Of a stretch of DNA of 57,247 bases, positions 11,293 to 22,959 are shown piece by piece. The stretch is from positions 241,230 through 298,476 of the forward strand of contig MNCI01010159.1 in NCBI GenBank assembly GCA_015680685.1, written 5' to 3'. Positions within the stretch are counted from its first letter, which is position 1. Each line of letters begins with the position of its first letter. A model generated the notes under the pieces. The model saw nothing but the letters and a program-made list of their open reading frames with translations, was not told where the DNA came from and made no database searches. Source of the stretch: Gnetum montanum. Lineage: Eukaryota > Streptophyta > Gnetopsida > Gnetales > Gnetaceae. A program made the translations under genes and the position numbers.

Positions 11293-12665
11293 TTGGTATT
11301 GGTTACAATATCATAGAAAATTAAAATACAATCACTAAGTTACATAGAAATACAAGCTATAGTTGCAACTTATTCCATACATATATATCCTCTTTATTTT
11401 TCTTTTTCTTGGCAATATAGGAAGTGGCGGTTGGATGGTATTATAAAATCATGTAATCTAACCCTCAAAAACAGATAAACATTTTTCCCACAGGGCCTTT
11501 GTTTATCAGAGATTTGCTATTTGATTTTTTCTTTGTGAAGTAAAAAAAAATATTCAAGCCCTTTGATGATGTAGAAACTGCCATCCACCAAGAAGCTGGA
11601 GTAGAGCTTTGGGGAAGAATGCATGTCGGGAAGCCTATCAACATGAATGCAAGAACAAAAAGAGAATAGGTGATCTGCAAAATCCGAGTTCCCTGCAACA
11701 ACAAATTGCTTATTAGAAGCATTTTATTCAAATTCGAATCCTGAAACTCCCCTTTTCGCAACGATCCACTCCAAAAAGAATACAACGTCCACATGAGATC
11801 TTGCATCAGAGCAAAAATTGTAAAGAGGGTTGTCAGAGAGAATATTGGACAACTTGATGGATCAAGATGGACACCCTTGAACTTTATTAGGAATCAGAAA
11901 GAGGTCTGCAATATTTTCCACAGAAATTCATAGTTTTGTTTCTTGGATCTCATTTTTCACATGGGTTTGCTAATGGTAGTCTTTTTTTGTCTTCAAAACC
12001 GTAGCAAAGCATATGACGTGGTCGTTGACTTGACGAGGGTTTTCTTTGGTGCAGGTTTTGGTGACTTCGGCTTTGGTTTAGGGGCGACGATGATACCAAG
12101 GGAGCTCAGAAATGCGTTGTTGCAGCGTATCATGTTTTGTTAGAGTAGCTCGTATGTGGTCATGGCAGGCAACTGGCGATTGCTATTTCTTGCTTGATTT
12201 CCTCAAGTTGCTTTAGTTGGTTTTGCAGTTTTGCATTTCCAATTGAATATCACGTGGGTAAGGGTGTAACAATTTTGTGGTTCTTAAAACAGATTTTGAT
12301 TGGTGGTTTACATGATAAATTTCCCATCATACTAATTGTCATTTTCCCCAAACGAATCCTACCCTGTGAGGTGGATAGGTGTAAGCGACTACGACGCCAA
12401 TTCCCAAGGTGACATCCAAGCCCAAGCCGATGCCGATGTCGATGCCAACGCTTTTCGTCCTTAGTGGCCACCCATGACACCACGTCATCGTCATTAACAT
12501 CGCCTCCTTAATTGGCACGCAAGTGCTACTGAAGCTAAGCGTGACTCTGTTATCCTTGTTAACGTTGGTGAACAGATTGTCAGCATCTGCCGCAGGATGC
12601 ATTACGCCTTCAAATAAATAGAAAAGGAAAAGAGACGAAACAACAGAACCCCTAGCACAGAGGGT

Positions 12666-13041
12666 TTAGCCAGAACTAAACTTAGTGATGGCCTTAGTGC
12701 CCTCAGAAACAACATGTTTGGCCAGCTCACCAGGCAACGCGAGCTTCATGGCTCTGAACCTTGTGAGAAGAAAGCGTATCGTGCTTGGTGTAGCGAGTGA
12801 GCTTGGAAGACGCGTTCGCAACTTTCTCAAAAATGTTAGTGGCAAAAGAATTCATGATGCTCATGGCCTTGGATGAAATTCCAAGATTCGGATGCACCTG
12901 CTTCAAAACTTTGTAAACATAAACCTTGTAAGACTCCACCAGCTTGCACTGGGACTTTGTTCCAAGTTTTCGACCACGCTTGCATTCACCAGATTCCACT
13001 TTTGTGATCTTTTTGCGCCTGGATTTCATGGCCTTCTCCAT
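12666..13041 (-). pseudogene. Histone H2B pseudogene
   Basis: The minus-strand frame from ATG 13041 has a basic N-terminal tail and then the H2B histone fold ([39 protein letters not shown]). After KVQ the frame breaks. The expected C-terminal helix ([20 protein letters not shown]) continues in the next frame to a TAA at 12666-12668, consistent with loss of two bases. The N-terminal tail is shorter than the usual plant H2B tail. It has no intron, as is usual for plant H2B, so a processed copy cannot be told from a captured gene. It lies inside element A, which shows host DNA was carried into the retrotransposon. Confidence 0.88.
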
Positions 13042-13579
13042 CTCTTTTGTCTATACTTCCATTCCTCTACTTTACAACATTTTTTTTATTTGTTACTGAG
13101 TGTCTTTCAAAATATCCAACTTCAACTCTTCTCCCAGATAACTCTATCCTTGGAAAAATTTAGTTTTTTGTTGTCTCAACTTTTCTCTCTTCAATGACCT
13201 TAGCAGGCAAGATGTTTTGTGCAGATGTGAATGAAGACACATAGATATTGAAAACTTTCACCAATATTCTGATGGGACAGTTCATACAAACATTTGTTCA
13301 TGACAATCTCTGAACTGTTATTGTAGTTCTTGCCATTATTAGTAATATGGAAAATATTCTTGTACTTTATCTGAAAACTCCTTAAAATATTTTCTACCAC
13401 AAAGGAGCATGCTATATGTAGCAAACCCACTTCTCCATTTCAATAGTTCTATTGAAATATTTTGAAGGTTTTAGTCGTCTCATATCTCTGTTCCATGAAA
13501 TGGCCAAAATGTCCCAACAGTTTTCCACTTGTAAATTTACTACTCTCGTGGCATTATGTTATTGGGGTTGCAGAGGTAT

Positions 13580-13990
13580 TTCCCAAGAAATGTACAAGAC
13601 ATGAAACATGCCTCCACTTAAAAAATGTAATATTAGGTTAAAGCTTCTAGACTATTCTATTATTATTCTATTGGATCTAGTGGAGGATATTATGACCATT
13701 ATTAATGGATGGTCATATCTTGTAGGTTTCATGGTAATCCATGTGGACAATTACAAAGGGGACTTCCCAATCATTATGGGAAAGACTTTGCTAAGTACAA
13801 TTGATGCTAAGTTAGGAATCAAAGAGCTCTCCTTGAAAATCTCTAAGAAAAATAATTTTGGCAAAATAGAGAGGAAGAGGATATCATGCATCACATACAG
13901 TGATCTAGGATGCAATTGCATATAGAAAATATGGGCAATCAAAAGCATGTCTATTGCAACATGCAAGATGTATGTTAAAACCACCAATAT
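13580..13990 (+). pseudogene. Protease C-terminal part, element A
   Basis: Homologous to the second half of the D and C protease region: NYKGDFPIIMGKTLL, DAKLGIKELSLKIS, then a CNC-type end. The catalytic aspartate segment (ALLDxxS in C and D) is missing because the foreign segment ends just here. Stops follow near 13923 and later. Confidence 0.75.
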
Positions 13991-14088
13991 TTAATGTTGC
14001 ATCTATGTTGTAGCCATAAAATAAGAAGGTAGACAAAGGATGACTACATAAAATAGCTTCAATTCTACAATGTGCATATATAGACAAG

Positions 14089-15160
14089 TTGGATGGGATG
14101 GAGCAAATTTGGTGCCAACTCTTCGAAGTAAAGCATAGGAAAGAAGTAGAGATGGATTGTGAAGAGTTGAAAATCCCTAAAAATTTTGAACTTGAGCCCT
14201 TGGAACTAAAATCCTTACTCACCAAGGGCCAAAAGGGAAAGTTGCTGAAGGCAGTAAAAAAATGGCCAACAACCTTTTCTTGTGCATATGATGAGATAAC
14301 AAGAATAGATCCATGCATAGGCCAACATCAGATATACAAAAACTTCACTATCAAACCTAAGAGACATCCCCAGAAAAGATTTAATTTAAAGCTAAAACAT
14401 ATTATTAAGAAAGAAGTTGAGAAACTTCTTAAGGCTAGGCTCATCTATCTAGTGGCAAATGGTGAATGGCTAAGCTCACTTATTATCATACCAAAGAAAG
14501 AAAGGCAATGAAGTGTTTGTATAGATTTTAGGTTGTTGAACATGACCATGTACAAGAACCATTTTCACTACCATTTGTGAACAAAGTGTTAGACACTATT
14601 TCAAAACCTAGTTACTATAGCATTCTAGATGGGTATAGTGGTTATAATTAAATATAAATATCTCTAGAAGGCCAAGCCAGAAAAAACTTTCACAAGTCCT
14701 TGGGGAAGTTTTGCATATAAAAAGATGTCCTTTGGCCTATGTAATGCTCTTGCAATCTTTCAATGTCTAGTCCTTAGTATCTTTTAGCAACAAATTAATA
14801 ATGGTATGAAAGTCTTCATGGATGACTTCTCCACCTATGATGCTCATTTCGAATAGGCATTGGACTACCTTGAGTAAGTACTAAAATGATGTGTGGAAAC
14901 AAATATATAGCTCAATTAGTAGAAGGACCATTTGATAATCTAGAAGGGCATTATCTTAGGGTAGAAATTTCTGGAAAGAGAAATTGAGGCAAATCTTGAA
15001 AGGATAAGGATCCTCCAAGGAATTACTAGACAAATTTAAATAGTTAAAGATATAAGGTCATTCCTTGAACATATTGATTACTATTGATGTTTCATTGAAT
15101 TTTTTTTCAAAATTACTAAGCCACTTGTGGAGCTTACTAAGAAGGATGGAACATTTGAAT
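14089..15160 (+). pseudogene. Reverse transcriptase remnant, element A
   Basis: Begins with the linker CEELKIPKNFELEPLELKSL, then the Athila-type RT start with KKEVEKLLKARLIYLV and IIIPKKERQ. CIDFRLLNM is followed by broken frames through the DGYSGY and MPFGLCNA-type blocks. The active-site box reads VFMDDF (14815-14826). Many stops are simple transitions of Trp or Gln codons. Not functional. Confidence 0.85.
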
Positions 15161-15219
15161 GGACTAAGAAGTGCAAATAAGCATTCTAGAACTTGAAGTA
15201 AAAGATCATAGAAAAACCA

Positions 15220-15650
15220 ATTCTATGTGCACTTGATTTGTCCAAACCTTTTCATATCATGATAGATGCATCCAACTATGCATTGGAAGTAATACTTATA
15301 CAAATGGATGATCAAAAATGTCCATACTATATCCATTGTACAAGTAGAAGCATTGTGGGTGCATAACTTAATTACACCACTACAAAAAAGGAACTCATGG
15401 CAGTGGTGTATGCCCTTGAGAAATTTAAGCACTATATGCTTAGATATCTCATTTTTATGCACACTGATCATAGTGCCATTCATTTCCTAATGAGCAAGCC
15501 AACAATAAGCCCCTAGGTTATACAGTGATTAGTGATTTTTTAAGAGTTTGATTTAACAATGGTAGATAGAACGGGAACTGAGAATGTAGTTGTAAAAAAT
15601 CTATCTTGTTTAAGATGGGATAACAATGAGGATGAAGAGCCTTTATCCAA
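15220..15650 (+). pseudogene. RNase H remnant, element A
   Basis: IMIDASNYALEVIL, LNYTTTKKELMAVVYALEKF and IFMHTDHSAIHFL match the gypsy-type RNase H (first D in the D-A-S block, catalytic E in KEL, D in HTDH). The frame is interrupted by stops. Confidence 0.85.
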
Positions 15651-15659
15651 TTAATTTCC

Positions 15660-17460
15660 AAATAAGTTTTTCTTTACTAAGGCAACTAAAGTGCACACAC
15701 CAAGGATCACAAATTAGTATGATGTAGTCCTCTCATATCTACTCACATTAAAGACTCCTACCAAATGGGACCATAGGAGGAAACAACATTTTCTCCACCA
15801 AGTCAAGCACTATATAGAGATAGAGGGTAACATCTACAAGGTTGGTGTAAATGGCTTAGTATGATGGTATGTACTTGATGCAAATCAACTAAGAGTTCTC
15901 CCATATGCTCATAAGAGCTCTTGTAACATCCCATCCCTTGTTAGGGGTGGAAACAAATTGTAACAATATAATTAACCTTTAAATGAAGGAATGGCTTGTT
16001 ATGAGGAGTTACAATTATTTATGTATCCCTTGGGAATGGGTTTGACCTATGTCATTTAAGGTTGGGTTTAGAGGTTATGTCAGCATGGAGTTGTGGAGCT
16101 TGGAATGGCAAGTGACAAGAGTTGGATGAAGGGGGACCAAAAGGGATTGATCACCCCTTTGGCTAGATAGCCTAATCATGATGGCAGTGCCAAATTGCCT
16201 CTAAGGCCTAAGTGGTATGGAAAGATAACCTAGTGGGCATTATAGTAAACCACTCTTACTAATAATTTTTTTTAATTTTTGTTTTCTTATCTATTTTATG
16301 TACCAATTATTTATTTACCATTCATTCATTCATTTATCAAAGTATTTTATGATATTTTCCTATATTACTTATGAGTGTAATGAATGCGATGAATGATCGT
16401 GTTTTTATGACATCCAGGAACAAGATGTCATAGCTCTTGTGGGGACCACTATGTAGGAAGAAGAATGACCACAAAGATCTTGATGGTAGGGTATTTTTGG
16501 CCAAAAATCTTCAAAGATGTGTACCATTTCATCCATTCATATGAACCATATCAATGAGATGGAGGAATAAAAACTACAATGGAAGGATCCTAATAGTAGA
16601 TCCAATCATTAGAGATTTTTAACCTTTGGGAAATTAATTTCATGAAATCCATCACTTTCATGTCCAACGAGAAGTCTTACATTATTATTTCTATTAACTA
16701 TTATACTAAATGGGCTAAAGCTACATGTGTTCCTAACTATACTTCTTCCACTATAGCTTGATTCTTTCAACAACAGTTAGTAAATAGGTTCGATGTGCTT
16801 AGGACACTAATTTATGATAATGGAATCCATTTCACCAAAGCTACCTTTCATAAGTTAATGTAATGATTAGGGTGAAACATAAACTTAGAACATCCTTTCA
16901 TCCCCAAGCCAATAGTCAAGCTAAGGTAGCCAATAGGGAGATTACTAGAATGCTAACAAGGACCATTAGCAGATATAGGAAAGACTAGAGTATTGAACTT
17001 AATGATGTCCCATAGGTTACTCTCCCACGAGTTAGTATATGGAAAGTTACCTAAACTTCCAGTTCAAACCAAACTCTGTACACTTATAATTGCATGTGAC
17101 CTTAACCTAAATATTAATCTAGCACAAAAAGAAAGCTTGATGATACTTAACATGCAAGAAAATTGAAGAGTAATCCTTATGATGAATGAAGTGCACAAGG
17201 CATACAATAAATAATGACATAATGCTCAAATATAGAAAGTTTCATTCAAACCAAAAGACAAGGTTCTCTATTGGAATCCCATGCATGTGCCATAACAACT
17301 AAGTTCCACACATTATGGGAAGGATCATACATTGTACACTCAACTTTTCCTTATATGGATATGATAATTTATCACCCAATAAGCCCTCAAAAGCACATGC
17401 TAGTTAACATCCAAAAACTAAAATCCTTTATAGAATTCCAAGTAACCAACCACAACCACA
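15660..17460 (+). pseudogene. Integrase remnant of element A, split by a 507-bp insert
   Basis: The frame runs through an H-x-GN-x-YKV segment near 15800-15850 to AHKSSC at 15909. It resumes after the insert with HYVGRR and a WP-IFKD-like block. Later DNGIHFTKA marks the second catalytic-core aspartate region. The C-terminal part near 17270-17470 (FHTLWEGSYIV-type) aligns with C (about 35340-35450). Several stops and frameshifts. Not functional. Confidence 0.8.
15925..16431. mobile_element. 507-bp insertion with 9-bp direct repeat AGCTCTTGT
   Basis: AGCTCTTGT occurs at 15916-15924 and again at 16432-16440, and removing one copy plus the insert restores the integrase reading. A 9-bp duplication suits a Mutator-like element. 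The alternative is an LTR-like unit starting TGTAACATC (15922) and ending GATGTCAT with a 6-bp duplication. No convincing long terminal inverted repeat was seen. A short GACATC/GATGTC palindrome lies at the right end (16409-16429). No coding capacity. Confidence 0.7.
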
Positions 17461-17699
17461 ACATCTCAATCTAAAAAAAATCTCACTTCATTTTTTGAAT
17501 CTTGTCTCTCAACTTAGTCGTCGAGGAGAAGCCCATCTACCATAATTCCTTGAAGAGGATGAAATGTTTTTCTTCTTTTTTATTTTATATAAATTTTATA
17601 CGTTTTCCATTTTCTTTATACTTTGATGTTTATTTTATACATTTACTTTTTACCTTTTTACTTTTACTTTTACTTTCATTTAACTTTATTACTAATATC
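17461..17699 (+). other. Start of the 3' non-coding block of element A
   Basis: After integrase the sequence aligns with C (about 35540) and D (about 52430) around a TTAGTCxxxGAGGAGA-like motif, then becomes T-rich. Element B is inserted at its end. The block continues at 26722. Confidence 0.7.
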
Positions 17700-17724
17700 T
17701 GATGAGTCATGAATCTGTTGGCCT

Positions 17725-17833
17725 CGATATCGGATACTTGATATCGGAGCCTTGATATCAGATGCTTGATATTGGAGCCTAGAAAATAATGTTAGATATC
17801 CGATACTATCTCCTCCATGCTAGCCTATAAATA
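17725..17833 (+). promoter_or_regulatory. U3 array of GATATC palindromes plus TATA box
   Basis: GATATC or GATATT hexamers start at 17725, 17740, 17754 and 17768, a 14-15-bp period, about 55 bases upstream of TATAAATA. D and E carry the same motif class. A and C use CATCGATG instead. Confidence 0.65.
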
Positions 17834-18412
17834 TATCATTTGGATGCATGGTTGAGACATAGAAGAAGTAGTTTTAGTTTCAATTTTTAGTTAGTTACCT
17901 CGTAGATTATTTTTCAATCCTCTTATTTTCCTAGTGCATGCCTGTAGTGTGATGTTTATAATCATACAATACCTTTGTTTGAGTGTGACATATTAGGACA
18001 TGTTACATGACTGGAAATAAAGATCGAGATTACTCCCATCATTGTAGCATCCACTTAAATTATTATTAGTTTTAATTGTTAATTATTTATTATTTCCTTT
18101 AGTTAACACTTTCATTTATTGCTATTTACTATTCCTATAATTAAGTGGAATGCATACGCCTTAGTCACGAGCACTTAAGTGTAGGTCCTTGGTAATATGG
18201 CAATGTATTATTTGGCACACCTAGTGACATACGCTTGGAAATCTTAGAACTATTCTCATGAATTCCAAGGTGTGTACAGATGATTAAGAATGGATACTCA
18301 TCACACGTAAGCTAGTTTAGATTTTATTCTTCATTGTTCAGTAGCTTAATTAATTAATCTCTTTGTCATCATTAGGAGTAGCATAGAATTAGACAACATC
18401 ATATGCCTTACT

Positions 18413-18561
18413 TTGGACTAAACCATACACGACAAAGCTGTCACTAGTCCAAGTGGAAACACAATGAACTACAATCAAAGCATAATGATCTAGATACCAC
18501 AACTAGTCCCATCCATAGAATTCAATTGGATCATGCATGAATGCTTGTGATTTGTATGGTT
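18413..18561 (+). other. U5 hairpin with loop-tail complementarity (B 5' LTR)
   Basis: TTGGACTA (18413-18420) pairs perfectly with TAGTCCAA (18445-18452). Loop AACCATAC (18421-18428) is the exact complement of GTATGGTT (18554-18561). Confidence 0.65.
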
Positions 18562-18589
18562 GGGCATAGGGTACCTTGTCACTCATCAT

Positions 18590-18607
18590 TGGTTCCATTG
18601 TCAGGGA
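18590..18607 (+). other. Primer-binding site, tRNA-Asp type, decayed (B)
   Basis: TGGTTCCATTGTCAGGGA differs from the Athila tRNA-Asp PBS at five positions, four of them C to T or G to A. Confidence 0.8.
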
Positions 18608-18713
18608 TGGTGCTAGTCATCTAGATTAGTTATATTATACACAATCAATGTAAAGGTATTAATAATATATCTTTTAGAAAATATTAACTCACACACACCA
18701 TAAACCAACAATA

Positions 18714-20776
18714 ATGTTTCTCTCACATAGAAATGACAATGCACTATATAGTAAACACATTCATTGGAGAAATAACAAGATATATGATGAAGAAAATTGG
18801 AGTGACTAACTTTATGTAGGGGTTCCTTATGTTCATGAACACCCTGACAACACTCAGAGGCTACATTCACCTAAGATAGATAATCTTGGAGGAGATGACG
18901 TATGTCCTAAACTAAGGGATGCCTCAAGGCCTAAGACCTCCTCAAAATCAAAAAAAAAGTAAATCAAAGGACCTTGACGAACACCATAGTAGCCATGGAA
19001 AATCTTTCAATTCCTCATCTTTCGCTTCAATGCCTAGTTTTGGCAAAGATGAAAGTAGATATGGAGATAAGGCTCCACTAAAGGGTCATACTAAAACCAA
19101 AATCGAACCCACGGGAAAAGTCAAAGACATCATCATGAACATAGATAGCATCATCATGATCAAATGAATAGAGATAGAAATTTCCCTCACAATCTATTTG
19201 ATGAAAATGAACCCTTGTTGACCACTAAGAGCCTAATTCATATCACAGAGGCCATTAAGATATCTCATAGGCATTGCAAAAAGATTTGTCCACCCAAGAT
19301 TGATATGGATAATATTCCTAAATTTTCAGGAGGCTATGATTTAGATCCACAACATCATTTACAAGCCTTCCATGATGCTTGCGCTTTCTACAACATTGAA
19401 AGTGGGTGGCAAAAGATTAAACTCTTTCCTAGGACACTAATCAATAAAGCTAAAGTATGGTATAGATTGTTGAGAATGAATTCAATCTGATGATGGTCCA
19501 CAATGCTAAAACTTTTCAACAAGAAATACCAAACCTATGCAAGGGTGTCCAACCTGAGGAGATAGATCCAAGAGTGGATGTAAGAAGAACATGAACCCCT
19601 GGACATGGCCTTAGATAGATATTATGCATTAATAAATAGATGCCTAGGCCATGGTTTCTCCAAGTAAAGGCAACTTTTCCACATCATATATGGATTTTGT
19701 AATGAAACAAGGGAGACCCTTGGGATGTATGCCCTAGGGAAATTATATGAGATCCAAGTCCATCAGCTCTGAGAGTTAATCAAGCATGTGGCAAAAGAAG
19801 AAGGAGAGATATGAAAATGGGAGAATGTCAAGAAATATCAATGGGACCCAACTCTTCAATAGAAGGATGTCCATATCTATGGTATGGAGAAAGAGGTAGC
19901 TCTCAATAAGGTGATTTCGCAACAAACCTTGTTGATACAAAAGTCTATTGATGAACTTGAAGCAAAGTTTAATGGGATGTCCAAATGGATATATGAAAAT
20001 ATACAACTCTTACTAAGATGGTCAAGGAGAGGATCATGCAAAATAAGCTAGGTGATCATAATAAACAAAGGATACAGGACCAAGAAATAGCTAGGAACAC
20101 TTTTTGGCAAATAAGAAAAATGACTAAAGAAAGTGAGGCTATAGACTCAACCACAGAAAAAGATAATGGATGAAACATCTATGTATATGACCATCTGAAG
20201 GGCCATTGCCTAGTCTTGTTGCATCTACAAGAGTATTGGGTAGGTGCCTTAAATTTGAAGTTTGTGCAAAAGCACATGCTTGGGAGATTTCCTCTCCCAC
20301 AAGATAATTATAGACAGTCCCACAATTAATTGTACCATCCTAGGGGTACTTATTACCAGCCTCAACATGGTCATCAATCATAGTGGCAACAACCACAGTC
20401 ATGGGGGAAGCCATCCCCAAATCAACCCTATCCACTAAAATTTCATAGATATTATGTTCAACACCTTGTTTCTCCAAGTAGTTATACATCCTCTACTTCA
20501 AATTGCCACTACCACTCTCCTAAGTATCATCAACCCATGACATCCCTTAAAGGATCACCACATCGTAGCTCTTACCATCCATCCTACCCTTGATATTCTC
20601 ACACTCCACCTCATTATATGTCATCGCTAGCAACACAAGAAGGTTTGACACCACAATATCAACAACTGAATGTCACTTGTGCTACAAATGTGCATAAACA
20701 TGTTGATACCTATGGGTCTGAACTGCAATGTAGGAAATGTTCCTTCTAGAGGAAAGGTCGTAAGTTAAAGAAAACC
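18714..20776 (+). pseudogene. gag remnant, element B
   Basis: The ATG at 18714 aligns with the D start at 49017, but the conserved N-terminal gag domain of C and D is largely missing. A charged S/K-rich linker follows. The capsid core is near 19300-19490: IPKFSGGYDLDPQHHLQAFH, then WQKIKLFPRTL. At the zinc-knuckle position (about 20180) D has CEIC-x3-H-x3-C while B has a stop and a tyrosine in place of the two cysteines. A Q/Y/P-rich tail ends the region. Several stops. Confidence 0.8.
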
Positions 20777-21055
20777 ATGCATGGATCCACCACATCATCC
20801 AAACTAGTACAATTCAAATATAGTGCACCACCTTCCTTTTCACAACTGATGTCCTCTGATCATACACAAGGGCCACCATCCATTATTACTCCAATCCCAA
20901 ACCTAAAGAATGAATCTAATAGTGTGGGGAGACAAAAAAATCTATGCATACCATATTATGATCAAGGGTGTAATCATGGGCTAGACATCCATAATGCTAA
21001 CACACCTCATACCTTGATCCACCATACATGTAACAATCAAGTGTGTGATCAATGA
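20777..21055 (+). pseudogene. Protease tail and deletion junction, element B
   Basis: An open stretch of 92 codons links the gag tail to a segment (RQKNLCIPYYDQGCN) matching the end of the protease domain in D (KKVPCIAYSDTRCN). The catalytic part of protease is not present. Shortly after, between about 21030 and 21170, sequence jumps to the post-integrase non-coding block. Confidence 0.6.
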
Positions 21056-21169
21056 TTTTTCTACCCAACCATCACACTCCTAACAGACCCTAGTGGCTAG
21101 GGCATGAATGATTACCAATGTTTCATACATGCATGGATCCTATTTATCCACTTATTAATCCTTATCATG

Positions 21170-22540
21170 GCCAAATGTTTAGTTGTGGGGTTTGCCCCCA
21201 TTCTAAGCTTCAGGATTCTTAAGTGTTTTTCATCTTTTTGTTTTACAATTTGTTGTCATTTTCCTATTTTTTGAAGTAATTCTTCCCATTTCTTCTAATT
21301 TTTTCTTTTTGTTGTTTTCATTTTTCTTGTTGTGTAATCTTGCTTGTGAATAAAATGATCATGTAGCCCATTGAGGTGAGGTTTTCTCTATGTTGTCAAG
21401 TCATAAGGGACTGATTATTTAGACATTGAGATCAAGCAATTCATCCACTCATTCCATTAATAAGAGGTTCTTACCCTCGTCATAATGATATTCTTTTCCA
21501 TCATCCAACCTAATAATAAATCTATAATCATTGTGTCTAGGAAAAAGAGTGTAGAAATAAGGTAGAATGTGAAGGGTGTGACATCAAGGGGATTTGTAGA
21601 TTCTCTTTGGCCACTTCTGTATGTTCTATCATATTTTTGAGGTTGTAATCATATCCTTGTAGATCTAACAAAAAATGGAAGTAAGAATAACCTAAAACAA
21701 CATTAAATAAATTTCTGTGGGTTCCACTAGAAAGACATGTACCCATGCTTGAAGGTTTGTAGCTTCTCAGAATTAAAAAGAAAGAAAGTGTGCCATAATA
21801 AAGCTCCTCCCTTGGACAAAATGCCAAGTGATGTTACTCCTTGCAAGTATGATAGTCTTGTGGTTTTCCACCGACATGATGAAACAATGCAATGTCACTG
21901 TAATGTGGTATGAACTTAGTTTAAATCTTGGAAAGAGGACTCATGATTATTTAATCATTAATAACACATAAGGTTTCATTGTACCCATGGTAAGACACCT
22001 CATGTCCCAATTTCTGCAATCCTTTCTATAGTCCATCTCATCTTGTTGTTCAGGTGATCATAAGTTGTGGTTTTTTGTAACATAGGATTATTATCTCAAA
22101 CGGGTGGTTTTAACATGTGTGTGTTATTTCATAGCTATGCATTGCATTCAACCCCTCTAGTGCCTATGGACATTTTTAGGTGTGGTTATATAAGGGCATC
22201 ATAAGCTAGAGCTTGCTTTGGGGAGGACCCACTTGTGTAACTTTTGTGACTTGTAGTTGTTTGACACAACCACATCATTCTTAACCTTCCAAGCACTTAA
22301 TTGTTACATTTTGTTGTTTCCATTCTCATGTAACTTGATCCATCCACAACCTCGATTTCAATGCCATGTTTCTTACTTCTTCTAAAGCTTTTCACATTGA
22401 CGACTCCACCTTATCACAATTTTGGTGCCTTAAACTGATTTTCCACTTATCCTAGAACTATGGACCTAACCTCAAACCTTCCAACCAATCACAAAGATTC
22501 ATTTTCGATGATCAGTTACCTCATTTAATGCATATTCTTG
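21170..22540 (+). other. 3' non-coding block, element B
   Basis: Shares short conserved islands with A, C, D and E: TGTGACATCAAGGGGATTTG (21577), GAAAGACATGT (21731), and GGGGAGGACCCAC (near 22220). No frame is shared between copies, so I read it as untranslated. Confidence 0.6.
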
Positions 22541-22542
22541 GA

Positions 22543-22592
22543 CCTTGATATTGAGTACCCAAGATCAGGTCACATAAAACCTATATATATAT
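22543..22592 (+). promoter_or_regulatory. Internal promoter-like block of element B
   Basis: CCTTGATATTGAGTACCC (22543-22560) resembles the U3 repeat of the B LTR (CCTTGATATC). It is followed within 35 bases by TATATATATAT (22582-22592). Only one clear motif copy survives, so this case is weaker than in A and C. It lies about 370 bases upstream of the third ORF. Confidence 0.4.
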
Positions 22593-22790
22593 GATTCCCA
22601 TAGTGTCCAAACTACATTCAAATCATTTGCAGCTAGGGGAGTTGTTCAAATTTTCTCTTGTAACTTAGAGCTCTATGTACCCANCATGAATAATTAATCA
22701 CATTAATGCCAGAATCCTTAATTTTCCACCTAAGGAACCACAACTATCATAACAAGCCGTACATAAGAAAAAAGAAATCAACTATGTAAG

Positions 22791-22959
22791 GTCGTATGAG
22801 GAGATAGACACTTTTTTTTTTGGATTTTTCTTGAAAATTTTTCTAACTTTACAATCATATGAACTACAAACTTAATGAACTAAGGTAATGAGTAAGGTAT
22901 AAATTGATTAATGATAAAGAAGACAACCTTAGTAACACTTGAACTTTGCTTGATTGTAG
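22791..22959 (+). other. Possible leader intron before ORF3, element B
   Basis: TGTAAG|GTCGTA at 22790/22791 aligns with good donor sites in A (AAG|GTATGC) and C (AAG|GTAAGC). A T-rich tract and GATTGTAG|ATGGCC give an acceptor directly before the ORF3 start. The B donor looks mutated. Confidence 0.4.

Larger units (their letters stand above)
9716..13579. mobile_element. Foreign segment inserted in element A gag/protease, origin unresolved
   Basis: Element A homology stops near 9715 in late gag and resumes near 13580 in protease, next to tcccaagaaatgtacaagac. The roughly 3.9 kb between has no Athila homology. It contains an assembly gap, a minus-strand LTR-like promoter stretch, CAAGTG-type short repeats and an H2B pseudogene. 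I found no terminal inverted repeats or target duplication, so it may be one gene-carrying transposon, several insertions, or a rearrangement. Edges are accurate to a few tens of bases. Confidence 0.55.
17700..18588 (+). repeat. Element B 5' LTR
   Basis: Starts TGATGAGTC, ends ACTCATCA. A TATAAATA box lies at 17826-17833 and an AATAAA-type signal at about 18016. It aligns throughout with the 3' LTR. Confidence 0.95.

Noticed and set aside
11465-11806. Minus-strand frame of 113 codons (MQDLMWTLYSFWSGSL) with an internal TTGTTGTTGCAGG acceptor-like site
   Set aside because: It could be a captured exon, but a second frame over the same bases is also fairly open and I could not recognise either. 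Left unannotated as a gene.
11943-12143. Plus-strand frame of 66 codons in the foreign segment
   Set aside because: Short, no known motif and no supporting context.
17700-18588. GATATC-rich U3 as a CRISPR-like array or satellite
   Set aside because: Only four short motif copies in a eukaryotic LTR promoter, not an array of repeats and spacers.
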